Shown here in pieces: positions 25,601 through 35,789 of a stretch of DNA of 64,000 bases. Both the position numbers and the translations under genes were made by a program. Under the pieces are notes generated by a model. That model was not told the origin of the DNA. It saw only the letters and a program-made list of their open reading frames with translations, and ran no database searches. Source of the stretch: Otis tarda (taxonomy: Eukaryota; Chordata; Aves; Otidiformes; Otididae); NCBI GenBank assembly GCA_026413225.1, contig CM048560.1:11240001-11304000 (forward strand), in the 5' to 3' direction. The first letter of the stretch is position 1, and each line of letters opens with the position of its first letter.

Positions 25601-27031
25601 TAGCTACACAGGCACAACTTTTTTTTTTTTTTTTGAGTTTTCTCCTTCTACTGGACCCAGAACCTGCTACTACCAGCCTAACAAAAAGGCTACCACACGG
25701 CACAGAAACAAATTAGGTCACTTCTCAGTGTGCCACACACACAAATCTCAGCGTGCACACAACACAAACATTCGGTGTACCCAGCCAGAGGAGGATCAGC
25801 TGTCCCTCCTGCCACAGGCTTGTGGGAGTAGGGCTTTTGGTTTTGCTAGAAAAAGACTAGTAAGAGCCAGCCTCAGGAAGGTGAAGTTAAAGTCAAATAA
25901 TTTCTAGATAAAATGCAACTTCCTCACAGAAGGGTTACTGGAACACAGAGCAAGTAGAAATAGCATAGGCAAACTGCATAAGCCAGGGTTAGAGGGTTGC
26001 AGGATCCTCTTCGGCCTCCGAACTCAAGCACCAACAAATTCCCTGCCCCTCCCCACAGCGATCAGGAAGGTGGAAGCCAGGAGCCCCTGCAGAGCTCTCA
26101 CAGAGACACCCAGCAATGTCTGCAGATCCACACTGAGATGAGTACAAAGGAATTTCACTCTTCAGCCTGCCACCCTCAAAGGCCAGGAAGGAGATCTGCC
26201 TGCTGCATAATCACTTTGCTGAATTCAGGGTTTCCTTCCCCCACTTCAGCCACAATACTAATTTACTCCCAACCCAAAGGAAAGTGGAGTATGGAAGGAA
26301 CTGGGTCTCTACAGTGACATAACGAAGTAGTTCCTGGTTGCTGGGACAATATATTGTACTTTTTTACCATATTTACACAAGCTCTAACTGCCTGTCAGTG
26401 CTGGGGCCACAAAGGGATTTTCCCCTGCAGGCCAGGGCACCTCCAGCCTTTTTAACTTGACTGCTAGCCCAGCCCTGGCCATTCTTATTTCTCTCTCAGA
26501 GCAATTTCCCTGTTCAGGTTCCAACATGCAGCAGGGAGGAGCTTTCCCCAGGGCTGGCAGTGGCAAGGCAGCATTATAGCCAACAGGAAAACAAACACAA
26601 GATGGCTTTTTACCATTGTCCTGTGTGAGAAGCCTGCGTGCTTCCAAGTCAAACTCCTCCTTACTAATCTTCTGCTTGAACCAGAGCTTCAAGTTGGCCC
26701 AGTACCTAGGGAAGAGCACAGAAGGTGCAGGCACCAAACAAGAAGGGGTTTTCCTACCCCCACTGCTTTCCCCCAGCAACGCAAAGGGGCCTGCGGCTAG
26801 GCCAGCGCTGAAGCTTCCCCACAGACACAGTACAAACGCGCGGCCCTTCGAAGGCCAGAAGAAGACGAGCGAGCCTCGCAGCACCCAGGCTCGGCCTAGT
26901 CCGGCGGGACGCCCGCCCCGACGGCTCGGCCTCGTCCCAGTCCCCCCACTCACTCACTGCTTCACATTCTCGCCCAGCGCCTCACTCAGGCTCTTCTTGG
27001 CCGCCTCCAGCTCGCTCACGTACGTCGCCAT
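7650..27031 (-). CDS. TADA1: TADA1, SAGA complex transcriptional adaptor 1, complete, eight coding exons
   Basis: The product is the Ada1/HFI1-type adaptor, a nuclear core subunit of the SAGA histone acetyltransferase coactivator. Coding exons on the minus strand, in transcript order, are 27031-26958, 26705-26614, 25484-25419, 16358-16261, 11444-11235, 10215-10064, 9095-8933 and 7802-7650. All junctions are GT-AG, phases match, and the sum is 1008 nt, giving 335 residues, the length I know for human TADA1. Recognisable segments include [19 protein letters not shown] at the start, [20 protein letters not shown] in exon 2, the lysine-rich [10 protein letters not shown] in exon 4, [20 protein letters not shown] in exon 5 (part of the histone-fold region of the family), and the C terminus [10 protein letters not shown]. 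The start codon sits in a CpG-rich promoter shared with PRDX6. The introns, up to about 9 kb, carry CR1 and LTR insertions. No break or missing exon is visible. Confidence 0.97.
8660..8786 (+). mobile_element. CR1 LINE 3' terminal fragment, sense orientation
   Basis: This 5'-truncated CR1 copy in TADA1 intron 7 contains the family's typical 3' end, including 'gagcaacctgatctagttg', 'ggactggatggctttt' and 'ccaacccaaac'. It ends in the short direct repeats ATTCTATG and ATTCTAG that mark CR1 3' termini. It lies antisense to TADA1. Confidence 0.9.
11460..12060 (-). mobile_element. Ancient CR1-like LINE remnant, antisense orientation
   Basis: The plus strand here resembles the reverse complement of the deep CR1-type LINE 3' regions found across birds, turtles and crocodilians. 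It begins with an 'agagcataagacgataaa...cagaccctttggttcatccag' segment and continues with 'ggcatccacaacatcctgcagcaag', then an equivalent of 'ctcagtcacctcttt'. It is heavily diverged and lies in TADA1 intron 4. The assignment comes from remembered consensus patterns, and the ends are approximate. Confidence 0.55.
12985..14888 (+). mobile_element. CR1 LINE copy with internal deletion in the reverse transcriptase region
   Basis: The plus strand reads through CR1 ORF2: a region between endonuclease and reverse transcriptase from about 13.0 kb, a reverse transcriptase N-terminal part ([32 protein letters not shown]), the ORF2 C-terminal part ([33 protein letters not shown]), and the 3' tail ending near 'aacccaaatgattctctgattccag'. 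At about 14,045-14,055 the frame jumps from VIYLDL straight into the C-terminal region. The palm segment that normally follows is absent, so the copy cannot encode an active enzyme. Several frameshifts and stops add to this. It lies in TADA1 intron 4. Confidence 0.92.
20652..21226 (+). repeat. 5' long terminal repeat of the LTR element
   Basis: The repeat starts TGCTGGGTTTGGCTGGAGTA and matches the copy at 22946 along nearly its whole length, with scattered substitutions. It also lacks some bases near its end (about 21180-21210). A short AT-rich 'tacataaagctgg' stretch inside resembles a promoter or poly(A) region. The end is placed where alignment with the second copy stops. Confidence 0.85.
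21690..22010 (+). repeat. Degenerate tandem repeat of about 50 bp inside the LTR element
   Basis: About six diverged units of roughly 50 bp follow each other, each built on a core like 'tggccatggataagcccatg', then 'cagcaggtacacctc' and a short spacer ending 'aactg' or 'gactg'. The units drift progressively toward the right end. They show no long uninterrupted frame. Unit boundaries are estimated by eye. Confidence 0.7.
22015..22246 (+). repeat. 165-bp-spaced duplication inside the LTR element
   Basis: A segment starting GAGTTCATTGTAACGTTAAA at 22015 recurs at 22180 as a diverged copy. The associated sequence 'ggaattactacagcaagaac' near 22129 recurs near 22609 on the far side of the nested CR1. 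The second copy was therefore interrupted by the CR1 insertion. Confidence 0.75.
22248..22572 (-). mobile_element. Nested CR1 LINE 3' fragment, antisense orientation
   Basis: The plus strand is the reverse complement of a CR1 3' end. It begins 'cagaatcacagaatggtttg' and runs through 'ccaaccagatcaggttgctc' and 'gggcatccaccacctctctg' to 'taggtactgg'. It is inserted within the second copy of the 165-bp-spaced duplication, so it landed after the LTR element had acquired that duplication. Confidence 0.93.
22946..23536 (+). repeat. 3' long terminal repeat of the LTR element
   Basis: The second repeat copy begins TGCTGGGTTTGGCTGGAGTA and ends in ...AAGCCATGACA. Similarity to the 5' copy is high by eye, with few substitutions over the first 450 bp, which suggests a moderately young insertion. 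It is preceded directly by the polypurine tract. Confidence 0.87.
24050..24240 (+). mobile_element. Possible old CR1 fragment, sense orientation
   Basis: A stretch including 'gtttgctgacagatctgagc' and, further on, 'aaatgaaattcaatacagtt' followed by 'gtgcacacaggagtaaac' resembles the CR1 region upstream of the 3' tail. It is strongly diverged, so the assignment is tentative and the ends are approximate. Confidence 0.45.
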
Positions 27032-27268
27032 CACCGGAGAGAGGGCAGCAAAAATAAAAAAGGAAAAAAAAAAAACCCAAACCCCTCCCGCCTCCGTCCC
27101 TCAGGCCGTAAAGCGCGCGGCGGCAGCCGTAAAGAAGGGCGGGCGGCCGTCACGTGACGGCCAGCCGTGCCCCCGCCGCCCGAGCGGGGAGGCGGCGGCC
27201 CCGCGCATGCGCAGAGGCGGCGGCAGCGCCGGTGGCGAGCGGCGCGGAACGGAGCCGGAGGCGCAGCC
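27032..27268. promoter_or_regulatory. Bidirectional CpG promoter between TADA1 and PRDX6
   Basis: Only 237 bases separate the two start codons, which point away from each other. The interval is very GC-rich and CpG-rich apart from a short A-rich run on the TADA1 side (27054-27075). It contains GTCACGTGAC at 27149-27158, a perfect palindrome matching USF/TFEB-type E-box sites, and CGCGCATGCGCA at 27202-27213, which contains the NRF1 consensus palindrome. There is no TATA box. Both transcripts must start in or overlap this interval, unless an upstream non-coding exon exists. Confidence 0.8.
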
Positions 27269-30200
27269 ATGCCGGGCCTGCTGCTGGGCGACGAGGCGCC
27301 CAACTTCGAAGCGGAGACCACGCAGGGCCGCATCCGTTTCCACGACTTCCTGGGAGACTCGTGAGCACCGGGGCGGGCAGCGGCACCGGGCAGCACCCCC
27401 ATGGGCACGGTCACCCCGGGGGCTGGTTGCCGAGCCGGGCCGAGCCGAGCCGGGCCGGGTCCCGGGGCGCCGGGTTTCCTTTCCGGATGAACATGGCGGT
27501 GAATTCTGCGAGCGAGCCTGGCTGGACCCCGAGGGGCTGGGCGGGGGGAGCTGTGCAGGCCGCGTCACTGCCACGGGCGTGTTGGGCCAGTCCGTTTTAT
27601 TCCAAAAACGTGGGATTTTTTCCCGCCCAGGCACAGCGGCAGCCCCTCACGGTTGTGCTCGGGGGGCGAGGGAGGACGCCGGGCACCGCCGTTTCCCAGG
27701 GCAGCGCGGCGGGGAGGCACATCCAGGCCCCTCCGAGCGGGCAGGGCCGCCTCTCCCCATCTCCCCCATCCCTTCCTCGGGCGGCAGCGCCAGAGCGGGG
27801 GCCGAGCCCTCGGGGAGAGGGCAGAGGCGCTCTGGAAACGTCAGAGCCCGAGGAGGGGCAAAGCCAGGCTCGCCAGAGCAGCGCTCAGGCCAGTCACGGA
27901 GGCCAGCTGCTCTGTCACGCACGTCCCCTGTGAGTGAGCCCGGGCTTGCGAGGGTGTGCGATGGAGCAGCGGCGAAGGGCTCAGGTGTGTGATGGAGCAG
28001 CGGCGAAGGGCTCAGGTGTGTGATGGAGCAGCGGCGAAGGGCTCTGGTGTGTGATCGAGCAGCGGCGAAGGGCTCTGGTCTCGTTTGAACCCAGCATGGA
28101 AAGCTGCGTGCCTTCAGGGGCTGTTTCCCACAAAGCCTGTTGCTCCATTTCTGGCAGGAGCGGGAGGGTGCTGGCACAGCGCGTTTGGGACTCACTCCCG
28201 GCCGCGCTTGGCAGCCTTGAATCAGCGTTTGAGTTCGCTTCTGTCAGTGTTGTGAGCTTGGGCAAATGGGGAAAAAGGAACCCTCTTAGTGAGAAAGTAA
28301 GCTGCAGGGCTTCTTAAAACTGGCTGTTCCAGCCTCATCACCCCCATGACAGCTTTCTTTGACAGCTTCTACTCGGTTGTTTGCTGGCTTTTTATTCAAG
28401 TAGCATACTTATTGTATAAAAAGACTCTCAGCACCAGTGGCCGGGTAGCTGCCCTGTAGCTTCATGGCGAGCTATAGTGATCGCACGGCTCTGGCAGAGC
28501 TGCAGGGTGTTCTCTTCATCCCTACAGCTCCCTTCCTAAATCTCTAAGGCAGGACTTAACCCAGCTGCTGTGGTATGTGGCTGTATTTACTGAGCCCTGG
28601 TAGCCTGGTGAAGAGCAGTGCGGTAAGACCTGTGAATTTTGAGCTCAGAAATGGTGCAACAAGTCCCTGGCAGAGAATTTTAAGGCGGGGGGAGCTTTGC
28701 TTTAGCCTCTGGAAACACCTGAGAGGCTGGGAGCTGTTTTGCCATAAGCCTGTCTCGCTGCTGGACTGCATTGCTGACGAACTCTGTGCCCCAGTTGCCT
28801 TGGCTGTAAAGTGGGGTGACTGGCACTTACCTGCTCTAAAGATCACCAAATCTGCTGATGGGAAGCGGTGGGCAAAAGCAAGGTGACAGTATCGTTATAA
28901 CTGTAGCCGTAACATGATGTTGGCTTCTGGCATGCCCCATTAGTTGATTAATTCTTATTTTTTCATGAAGTATGTTTGACGGCTCATGGCAGCAGTTGGG
29001 TTAAGGTTTGGTCCTGTCTCCTTTTAAGTTGCATGATATACATGGGTGTTTCTCCTCACGGTGGTTGAGGTGTACAGGATAGTGAATAGCCTTGTTAAGT
29101 CGCTAATGATCTCTGCAATAATGTGGCCAGCAGGTTGGCATCTGCACGCCCATGGATGCATGGTGTCTGAGGTACAAAGCATACATGTGCCTCCCCCAAA
29201 CTTCCTCACACGGCACAGTGTCGATCTCCACATCAGGAACTGTGGGCTACTCCAGCATCCCCTGGAGGATCCTGGAGGGAGAAGGAGAGCGAGGCGCAGG
29301 GAGTTTCTCAGGGCACAATGAACAAGGGTCTCATGCAGGCTTCTAGCGACAGGGAAGGAAGAATTCCCAGGGCAGGATTTCCACTTAGCAAAGAGATGAG
29401 CTGTTCCTCATGCAGTGCTGTCTCCATGCAGTGCTGTCAGTACAGCTTTTTGTCTGCAGTACAGACAAAAGTACAGTACAGCCCTAACGCCGTCTCCTGC
29501 TCTCTTCTTTCAGATGGGGCATCCTCTTCTCCCACCCACGGGACTTCACACCCGTCTGCACCACAGAGCTTGGCCGGGCGGCAAAGCTGGCGGCCGAGTT
29601 CAGCAAGCGCAACGTGAAGATGATCGCCCTCTCAATTGACAGCGTTCAAGACCACCTCTCCTGGAGCAAGGTACAGGGCGTGGGGAGGCGCAAGAGGGGC
29701 TCACGTTGCTGCCTTACTCTGAAGGCCAGAGGAAAAGCCCACACAGAACAGAGCACAGGCTTGGAACTACATATCTGCTGAGGATAACATCATAAGACAT
29801 TTGAATCTCAAAGCACTTCGGGCAGGAGCTGCTAAAATGCAGAGCAGGAACAGGAAGGTCTGCTCCATCTTCATGGAGCACAAAGTCCAGGGCACTCTGT
29901 GCACTGACACTTTGAAACAAGAGGAAAACAGTACTACTGCTCTCTCACCCGTACCTGAAAGGGCAAAACGTACGTGAAGGTGTTGCCAAAAGCTCAGAGG
30001 AAGGTGATTTATCCGCAGACCCTCAAAAAGTTCTGTAATAAAACAGGAAAGGAGACATCAGAAGTGAACAGGCCGTCTTCAAAGGTTGCAATTCATGCCC
30101 GGGCAGGGAAAAGAAAACAGAACAAACAGGAGCGTGTTAAACATAAAAGCACAAATAGGAGAATGTTAAATATAAAACCATTGTGAGTATAAAAAAAGAT

Positions 30201-33200
30201 GGGAACGAAATAGCTTGCTGAAGGAACATAAAAGGAACTAATGAAAAGCTTCAAACGCAGCTTCAGCAATGGTGCGCTGCCAGAGAGTGTGACTCCAGGG
30301 CTTACAGGTGGTAGGGGTGTAAAATGAGCATTTCAGACAGGTAGGGCTAGAGCGTAAAAATCCCTGGGTGCTCATTTTACATCCCTACCACCTGTAATTA
30401 CCTGCCTCTTCCTTTATTCTTAGAATTGAGAATGTTCTCACACATTTTCCAGGGGTGAGACATGCACACAATAAGAGGCAGTAAAGGTGAGAAATTTCCA
30501 CACTCAAATATTGTTTCATGTCTGGCTTTAGAAATTGCCTAACTGCCTTATTGCTTAAATTGACCTTTGTACCTGAGTGGTGCATGGCCGATGTCCCACC
30601 AAGCCTGAGAAGGGCCTGGAAAAAAACAGCGTACACATTCCACACCAGTTAATGAGGTTTCTGTGCCGGTCAAACTGTCTGAAACCACCAGTCAAATTAG
30701 CAGATAACGTCCCATTAAATATAACAGAAAGTTTGAGTTGTGCTTTTGTAAGGGAGTCTCATCTACTGGTTGGCTAAAGCCCTTTGAATAACCATAGGGT
30801 ATTGTTGACTTTTACAAAGTCCTTGAATTTCCAAGAAGCTTTTCAACAACATCAGCTTTGTGAAGGGCAGGCTCGTTTCCGCAGGGAGACAGGAGGAACC
30901 AATGAGTTGTGTCAGAGAAGGGTAGCAGCAAACTCCCTTGAGACTCTGCAGGGACATGTGGGGTTCAGCATACTTGAGTGAGCTGGAAACGAGGTGAGCA
31001 AAGAGCTGACTTTGCTGATGCTATGGAATCATTCAGCACAACCTTGGGTAAAGCCAAGAGAAGTTGCAGAGCAGCCTCTCGGCGCTGACTGGTGGGAGGC
31101 AGAGTAGCACCTTTGGAAATCCTTCCAGAACAAGTGTGGAGAAAGGCAGAGGGCAGCGGTCCAAGTTGCGGTGAGCTTTCCGTCAGGCTGCGAGAGATGG
31201 TGGTTTGGAAATGTCAGCTCAGCACCTGTCAAAAGGGAAACCATGAAAGCCCTCCAGAGCAAAAGATCCAATTGGTGAGGACAAATCCATAGCAGACTGG
31301 AGTCTTCATGCGGCCTGTGTTTGCAGTTGCCCATCTGGCAGACTACAGGGGAACAGAAAAGTGCAGAGGGGGAACAAAGCTGCCTGCAGTTTGGGGTTTA
31401 CTTCAGTGCAGAGCAACTGGGGCTCTTTAGCCTGGGAGCGGGAGGACACGTCAGGCTGCAACACCATGAGCAGTGCTGGGAGCGTGGAGGAGCAACGAAC
31501 ACAGCTTGTGTGCATCGTGGAGGACATAAGAGAGGGGACAGGGATGTGATTGCTTTGCTCTTGGACCTTGTGATCCTTTTCCTTTGTCCTTGACAAAGCA
31601 GAGAAGAGCTTTAGATAATCTGGAGAGCCAAAGAGCTGAACTAGGAAGGCGAGTGTTAGGGCCTGTCGCAAGTCTGAGACCAGGGACAGTGCCCCAAGGG
31701 TTCTCCCGCCCAGCCGTGGGGGGAAAAAAAAAAAAAAAAAAAGAGCCTAACAGAGATCCCAAGCCTTGGCAGAAGCTGCCTGTCTGGACAAAGGCAGTCT
31801 GCATTAAATGCTAGGTTGGGATCTAGAAACTGCAACTTCCTTCACTAAATCTTAACTTGGAGAGAAGTCCTAGGAGTGAGCAAAACTTTGGGCAGGCCGA
31901 AGATGTCACTGCTCTTCTTGGCCGTCCCTAGCCAAGACCCAAGGGCTTGGTCCAGAGCTCAGAACAAACCTGTAGCTCAGCCAGAGATTAATCCCACTCT
32001 CCTACCTCCCCAGTCTGTGCACTGCTGCTCCAAGGACTGCTTATGCAGGGTTGAGATGTGCTGTGCATGTCAGAGGAGGTTTCGGTGCTCTTTTTGTCCA
32101 CTGATGCCTTCGCTGTGGTGAGTAGGGGTGAATAAATCACTGCAGCGATGTCTGGTTTCAACTGGGACTCTGGAGAGAAAAATAATTCATAGGGGAATAC
32201 GTGAGTCGTGAGTTTCCTATTGCAAAATAGGGTGGGGTTTGTGAGGCTGTTTGGGCAGAGATCCTCAGGTCATGAAATTACGTGCATTTTGGCATGAGTT
32301 ACAGTCTGTAGGATTTGGATGTTTCTTCTCAGAAAGCTTCTTCATCCTCGGTCCCCCACTCTGAAGAGAAGAGGCGTCCATGTGTCACTGTCTGACCATC
32401 TACGTCCTCCTATGACTCTGTGAGGCATTCAGAAGCATTTCATCTGGGCTGGCCTCTCTGGCTCTGCTTTCCTTCCCTGCTCTGCTTTGACAAGGCAGGC
32501 CTGCAGGAGAACAGAACCAATTCCTTCCTTCCAAGGCAGGCCTGGCCACAACCCAGCTGAGATCAATAGCCCCTTTTTGCAGTGCAGTGCCCACTCAGGA
32601 AGCCCTGGGGAGAAAATGAGTGAAGACAAAAGCTGGAAAGGAAACGTCTTGCCACGTGTGCACCACTTGACCTGCTTGCAGCATCCTGAGCAGCTGGGGC
32701 AGGGTTACAGCCCCTTATGTCACCACCATCAGCCTAGGAGGGCTGAGGAGTGCTGCAAGGCCTGCCTGCTCTTGCTGCTTCTGGTGTGCTCCGAGCAGCA
32801 GCGGGCAGTGCCAAGAGACAGCATTTCCAACCCTGCCCTCCCCGAGCTCCCTCTGAGCAGGACTCAGCCTGTTCCCCCACATTCAAAGCCCAGGGAATGT
32901 GGAGAGACTTGCACATTTCAATTATCAGCTCAGCTGATAACGCACCACAGTGGTGCGCGGGAGGCTTGCGTCAGCGCTGGAGTCAGTTTTGTCCCCTTGT
33001 AGCATAAAGAGGATGGGAGGAACAGGCAGCTCTGTTCTGGTGCAGAAACCTTGAATTAAACTTGTTTTAATGCTGGCAGCTGCTCTGTTTGTGCTGCCTT
33101 GAGAAGGCTCCTCCTAGCCGTGCTCTGGCTCAGCATGACCTGCATGGGTGGTACCACAAACTACAAGGAAACTGGGATGCTTTGGCTTTGTTTGTTTTTG

Positions 33201-35789
33201 GCATGCTTGATTTTCTCTTCTGTCCCACAGTTCAGAAAGGAGCATGCAGTGTCCCAGCACCTGCACTCTGACTGTTTCTTAAGAGCATAGTCCAGTTCAG
33301 GTCTGACACCAACACATCTGTCAGTAGTGCTAGATCACTCACTGGAAGAGGGTTGGAAGAAGGACACCTCCATTCCTGGAAAAAGGTGGATAAATCTCCC
33401 CATGTCATCAGCACAGGCAGGATTTCCCTATTTCCCCATACCCACTCCTGGGCAAAGCACAGAGACAGCTGGTCCATGGGCAGTTCCAGAGGTGAGCGGC
33501 AGGGTGTGAGCATAGACAGCCCACCAACTAATCTCTAGGAACAAGGCAGAGTCTGGCCTGGCATCCAGGTTTCTCATTTGTCACCTGGTTTCTGGAAGCA
33601 GAGAAACTGCATGGGAGGCCATGAGCCCCTGGCTGTGCTGTCCCAGCCTGAGACCTCGGGGCCAAGCAAGTCACAAGCTCCTGTAGAGTAGCTACTGAAC
33701 ATGTTTCTGCATGGCCCCTCTGCAGGAGCTTGCCCCACACACATAAAGCCTGCCTGGAGGTCTCCCTGCCTGGCCTCTGTCTCCTGTGGGGGTACCTACA
33801 ACAGGGAGCATGAGCATGCCAATGGTTTTGTCTCTGCAGGACATCAACGCGTACAATGGGGAACAGCCCGAGGAGAAACTCCCCTTCCCCATCATTGCTG
33901 ATGCGAACCGGGAGCTGGCTGTCAAGCTGGGCATGCTGGACCCGGATGAGCGGGACAAGGACGGCATGCCCCTGACTGCTCGTGTGGTGGGTACCTGGCC
34001 CTGAAGCACCACTAGCCTGGCAGCCTTCTCAGCAGTAGGCATCGCCTGCCATCCTGCCCTGTGTCTGCGGGGTGGGCTTGAAGATGGGGGCAGCTTACCT
34101 GGATGGACATGACCATCTTCAGGAGAGAGGTTGACTTCCTTGGGTTAGATCCGTGGGTTGTGGTGCAGGAAGAGGCTGGGCAGCACTGGCCTGCTGGCAA
34201 CAGCTCCATCTTGCTTTTACCACCAGCTCATAGGATTGTGCCTGTCCTAACACAGAGAGGACGAAAGTGCTTGATCTGCTGGACTTTCCCTCTCCCCTCC
34301 CATGCTTGCATTAGAAGGGCACAGGTCAAGGGGAGGAAACATTTCAAATTGCAAAACAAGCTGGCACTGGAAACAGCAGTTCCCAGAGCACACACTGTGT
34401 TCCCTGTGCCCAAGTATCAGTTGTTGCTCTAGGAGTTTCCCACCATGGCATCTCACCTGTCCCGACACCTGCGATCAAGCAGGCCACCTCCCAGGAAATG
34501 GAGGAGCAGCAAGGCTGAGCAGATCCATCAGGGCAGTTGGACAAACATCTTCTGCGCAGCCCCTGACTTGTCTCTCTGTGCTCAGGTGTTCGTTTTTGGC
34601 CCAGATAAGAAGCTGAAACTCTCCATCCTGTACCCAGCCACCACCGGAAGAAACTTTGATGAGATCCTGAGAGTGGTGGACTCCCTGCAGCTGACAGCAT
34701 ACAAGAAGGTCGCTACCCCTGTGGACTGGAAGGTGAGGAGCGGAGCAAAGCTCACAACCAGGCACTGAAAATGTGCATTGAAACATCAACCAGTGTCCCT
34801 TGGAGGAGGATCCACGGGGTGGGGAAAGCTGTTGAGGTCCTGGGATATAAGTTAAATCCCAGCCCAGGGCTGTTGCAGTTTGGTGTCAGCCATAGGAACC
34901 TCCCTTCCCTCCCCTTGGTCGCTGTGTGGCAGCGGTACTGGGCTTGGCTCTTCTGGTTATCGGTACTTGGCTTTTGGCCAAGGCAGGTCCTGCCCTCGTT
35001 GGCTGCAGTAAGGAAGGGCATTACCAGGTGTCAGCGTGCCAAAGTACACTCAAAGCCAGCGAAGCAGCAAGCATGGGGCACTCCACCCTGGGCCTGCTCA
35101 CTGCTCTCTGCCTTTGAGCCAGGAAGGGCCAGTATGAGCACGGCTGCACTTTACCCAGCGCGTACACAGCCGAGTCCTGTCCTCGTGGAAAATTACCAGT
35201 TGAAGGTGCTTAGTTGTGGCCATCTGTGTGGGGCCGGCTCACGCACCAGCCCACCTCCCAGGGCAGCACACCTTCCCCCAGGGCTTGGCACACCAAGGGG
35301 GAGCCAGCACTGCCTGTCTGGGAACGCCTGAGCAACAGAAATGGATGAGCAGACTCAGACAAGCTGTGCTCCCGCCTGCATTGCAGAGAGGCCCAAATTC
35401 CCCTTTTGGTACTCCCTGTTCCCATAGGAGTGCTGTGGGATGCCATTGGCAGGGCTGGCAGATGGCACAGCTCTCCCTTTTGACATCAGCCACACCTCCT
35501 GGCATAGCTCCCACTCAGTCCTCACTGCCCGCTCTGAGCAGCGCTGCAGGGGAAGCGCCTGGGACGCTGCGGCTGAGTGTTCACGGGAAGGCAGTGTCAC
35601 CTGTGTCCAAGCCTGCCAGCTCCTCTGCTGCCCTCACAGTTCCTGTTTTCTCCCCAGCCTGGTGACAGCGTCATGGTCGTGCCCACCTTACCTGATGATG
35701 AAGCCAAGAAGCTCTTTCCCAAAGGAATCTTCACGAAGGACCTCCCTTCAGGCAAGAAGTACCTGCGTTACACCCCGCAACCGGAGTGA
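27269..35789 (+). CDS. PRDX6: PRDX6, 1-Cys peroxiredoxin 6, complete, five exons
   Basis: PRDX6 reduces hydrogen peroxide and phospholipid hydroperoxides using glutathione and also has acidic phospholipase A2 activity; it is cytosolic and lysosomal. Exons are 27269-27360, 29514-29670, 33840-33986, 34586-34732 and 35658-35789, all GT-AG and in frame, totalling 675 nt and 224 residues, the usual length. The peroxidatic cysteine is Cys46 in [11 protein letters not shown], equivalent to human Cys47 because one N-terminal glycine is missing. The lipase triad equivalents are His25, Ser31 in GDSWG and Asp139 in FGPDKK. The C-terminal 1-Cys domain runs from [14 protein letters not shown] to [13 protein letters not shown]. 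Cys46 is the only cysteine; the second cysteine of the human protein is glycine here (NAYNGEQP). It is head-to-head with TADA1. A close paralogue cannot be excluded, but every diagnostic residue fits PRDX6. Confidence 0.96.
27954..28077. repeat. Four-copy 31-bp tandem repeat in PRDX6 intron 1
   Basis: Four consecutive 31-base units share the core ATGGAGCAGCGGCGAAGGGC, at 27954-27984, 27985-28015, 28016-28046 and 28047-28077. They differ by only a few substitutions. The array lies about 600 bases into intron 1, inside the GC-rich region downstream of the promoter. Confidence 0.95.
28078..29513. other. PRDX6 intron 1, remaining part
   Basis: Apart from the tandem repeat just upstream, I see no exon, RNA gene or recognisable mobile element in this stretch. 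GC content falls away from the promoter side toward exon 2. Confidence 0.5.
30302..30397 (+). repeat. 29-bp inverted repeat (hairpin) in PRDX6 intron 2
   Basis: Bases 30302-30330 (starting TTACAGGTGGTAGGG) are the reverse complement of 30369-30397 except at one position. In sense RNA that position would be a G-U pair, so a 29-pair uninterrupted stem with a 38-base loop could form. It may be a small foldback element or a hairpin RNA precursor. I do not recognise a known microRNA. The flanks outside the arms do not continue the pairing. Confidence 0.85.
30780..31800 (+). mobile_element. Probable ancient CR1-like LINE remnant in PRDX6 intron 2
   Basis: Scattered segments resemble old CR1 sequence: 'aaagagctgactttgctgatg' near 31000 matches the element's 'gaggcaaagtttgccgatga' area, and 'gagcaactggggctctttagcctgg' near 31410 matches the conserved 'gagctggggctgttcagcctgg' stretch. 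The rest is eroded. A run of 18 or more A follows near 31725. The assignment and limits are tentative. Confidence 0.4.
31801..33839. other. PRDX6 intron 2, distal part
   Basis: Unique-looking sequence with no supported exon. Open frames of up to 171 codons occur on both strands but show no domain, no conserved motif and no splice-consistent structure. Confidence 0.5.

Noticed and set aside
26616-27992. A 458-codon open frame on the plus strand across the TADA1/PRDX6 promoter
   Set aside because: It is antisense to TADA1 exons 1 and 2, runs through a CpG island with low-complexity Arg/Pro/Gly-rich translation, and ignores the clear PRDX6 start and splice sites.
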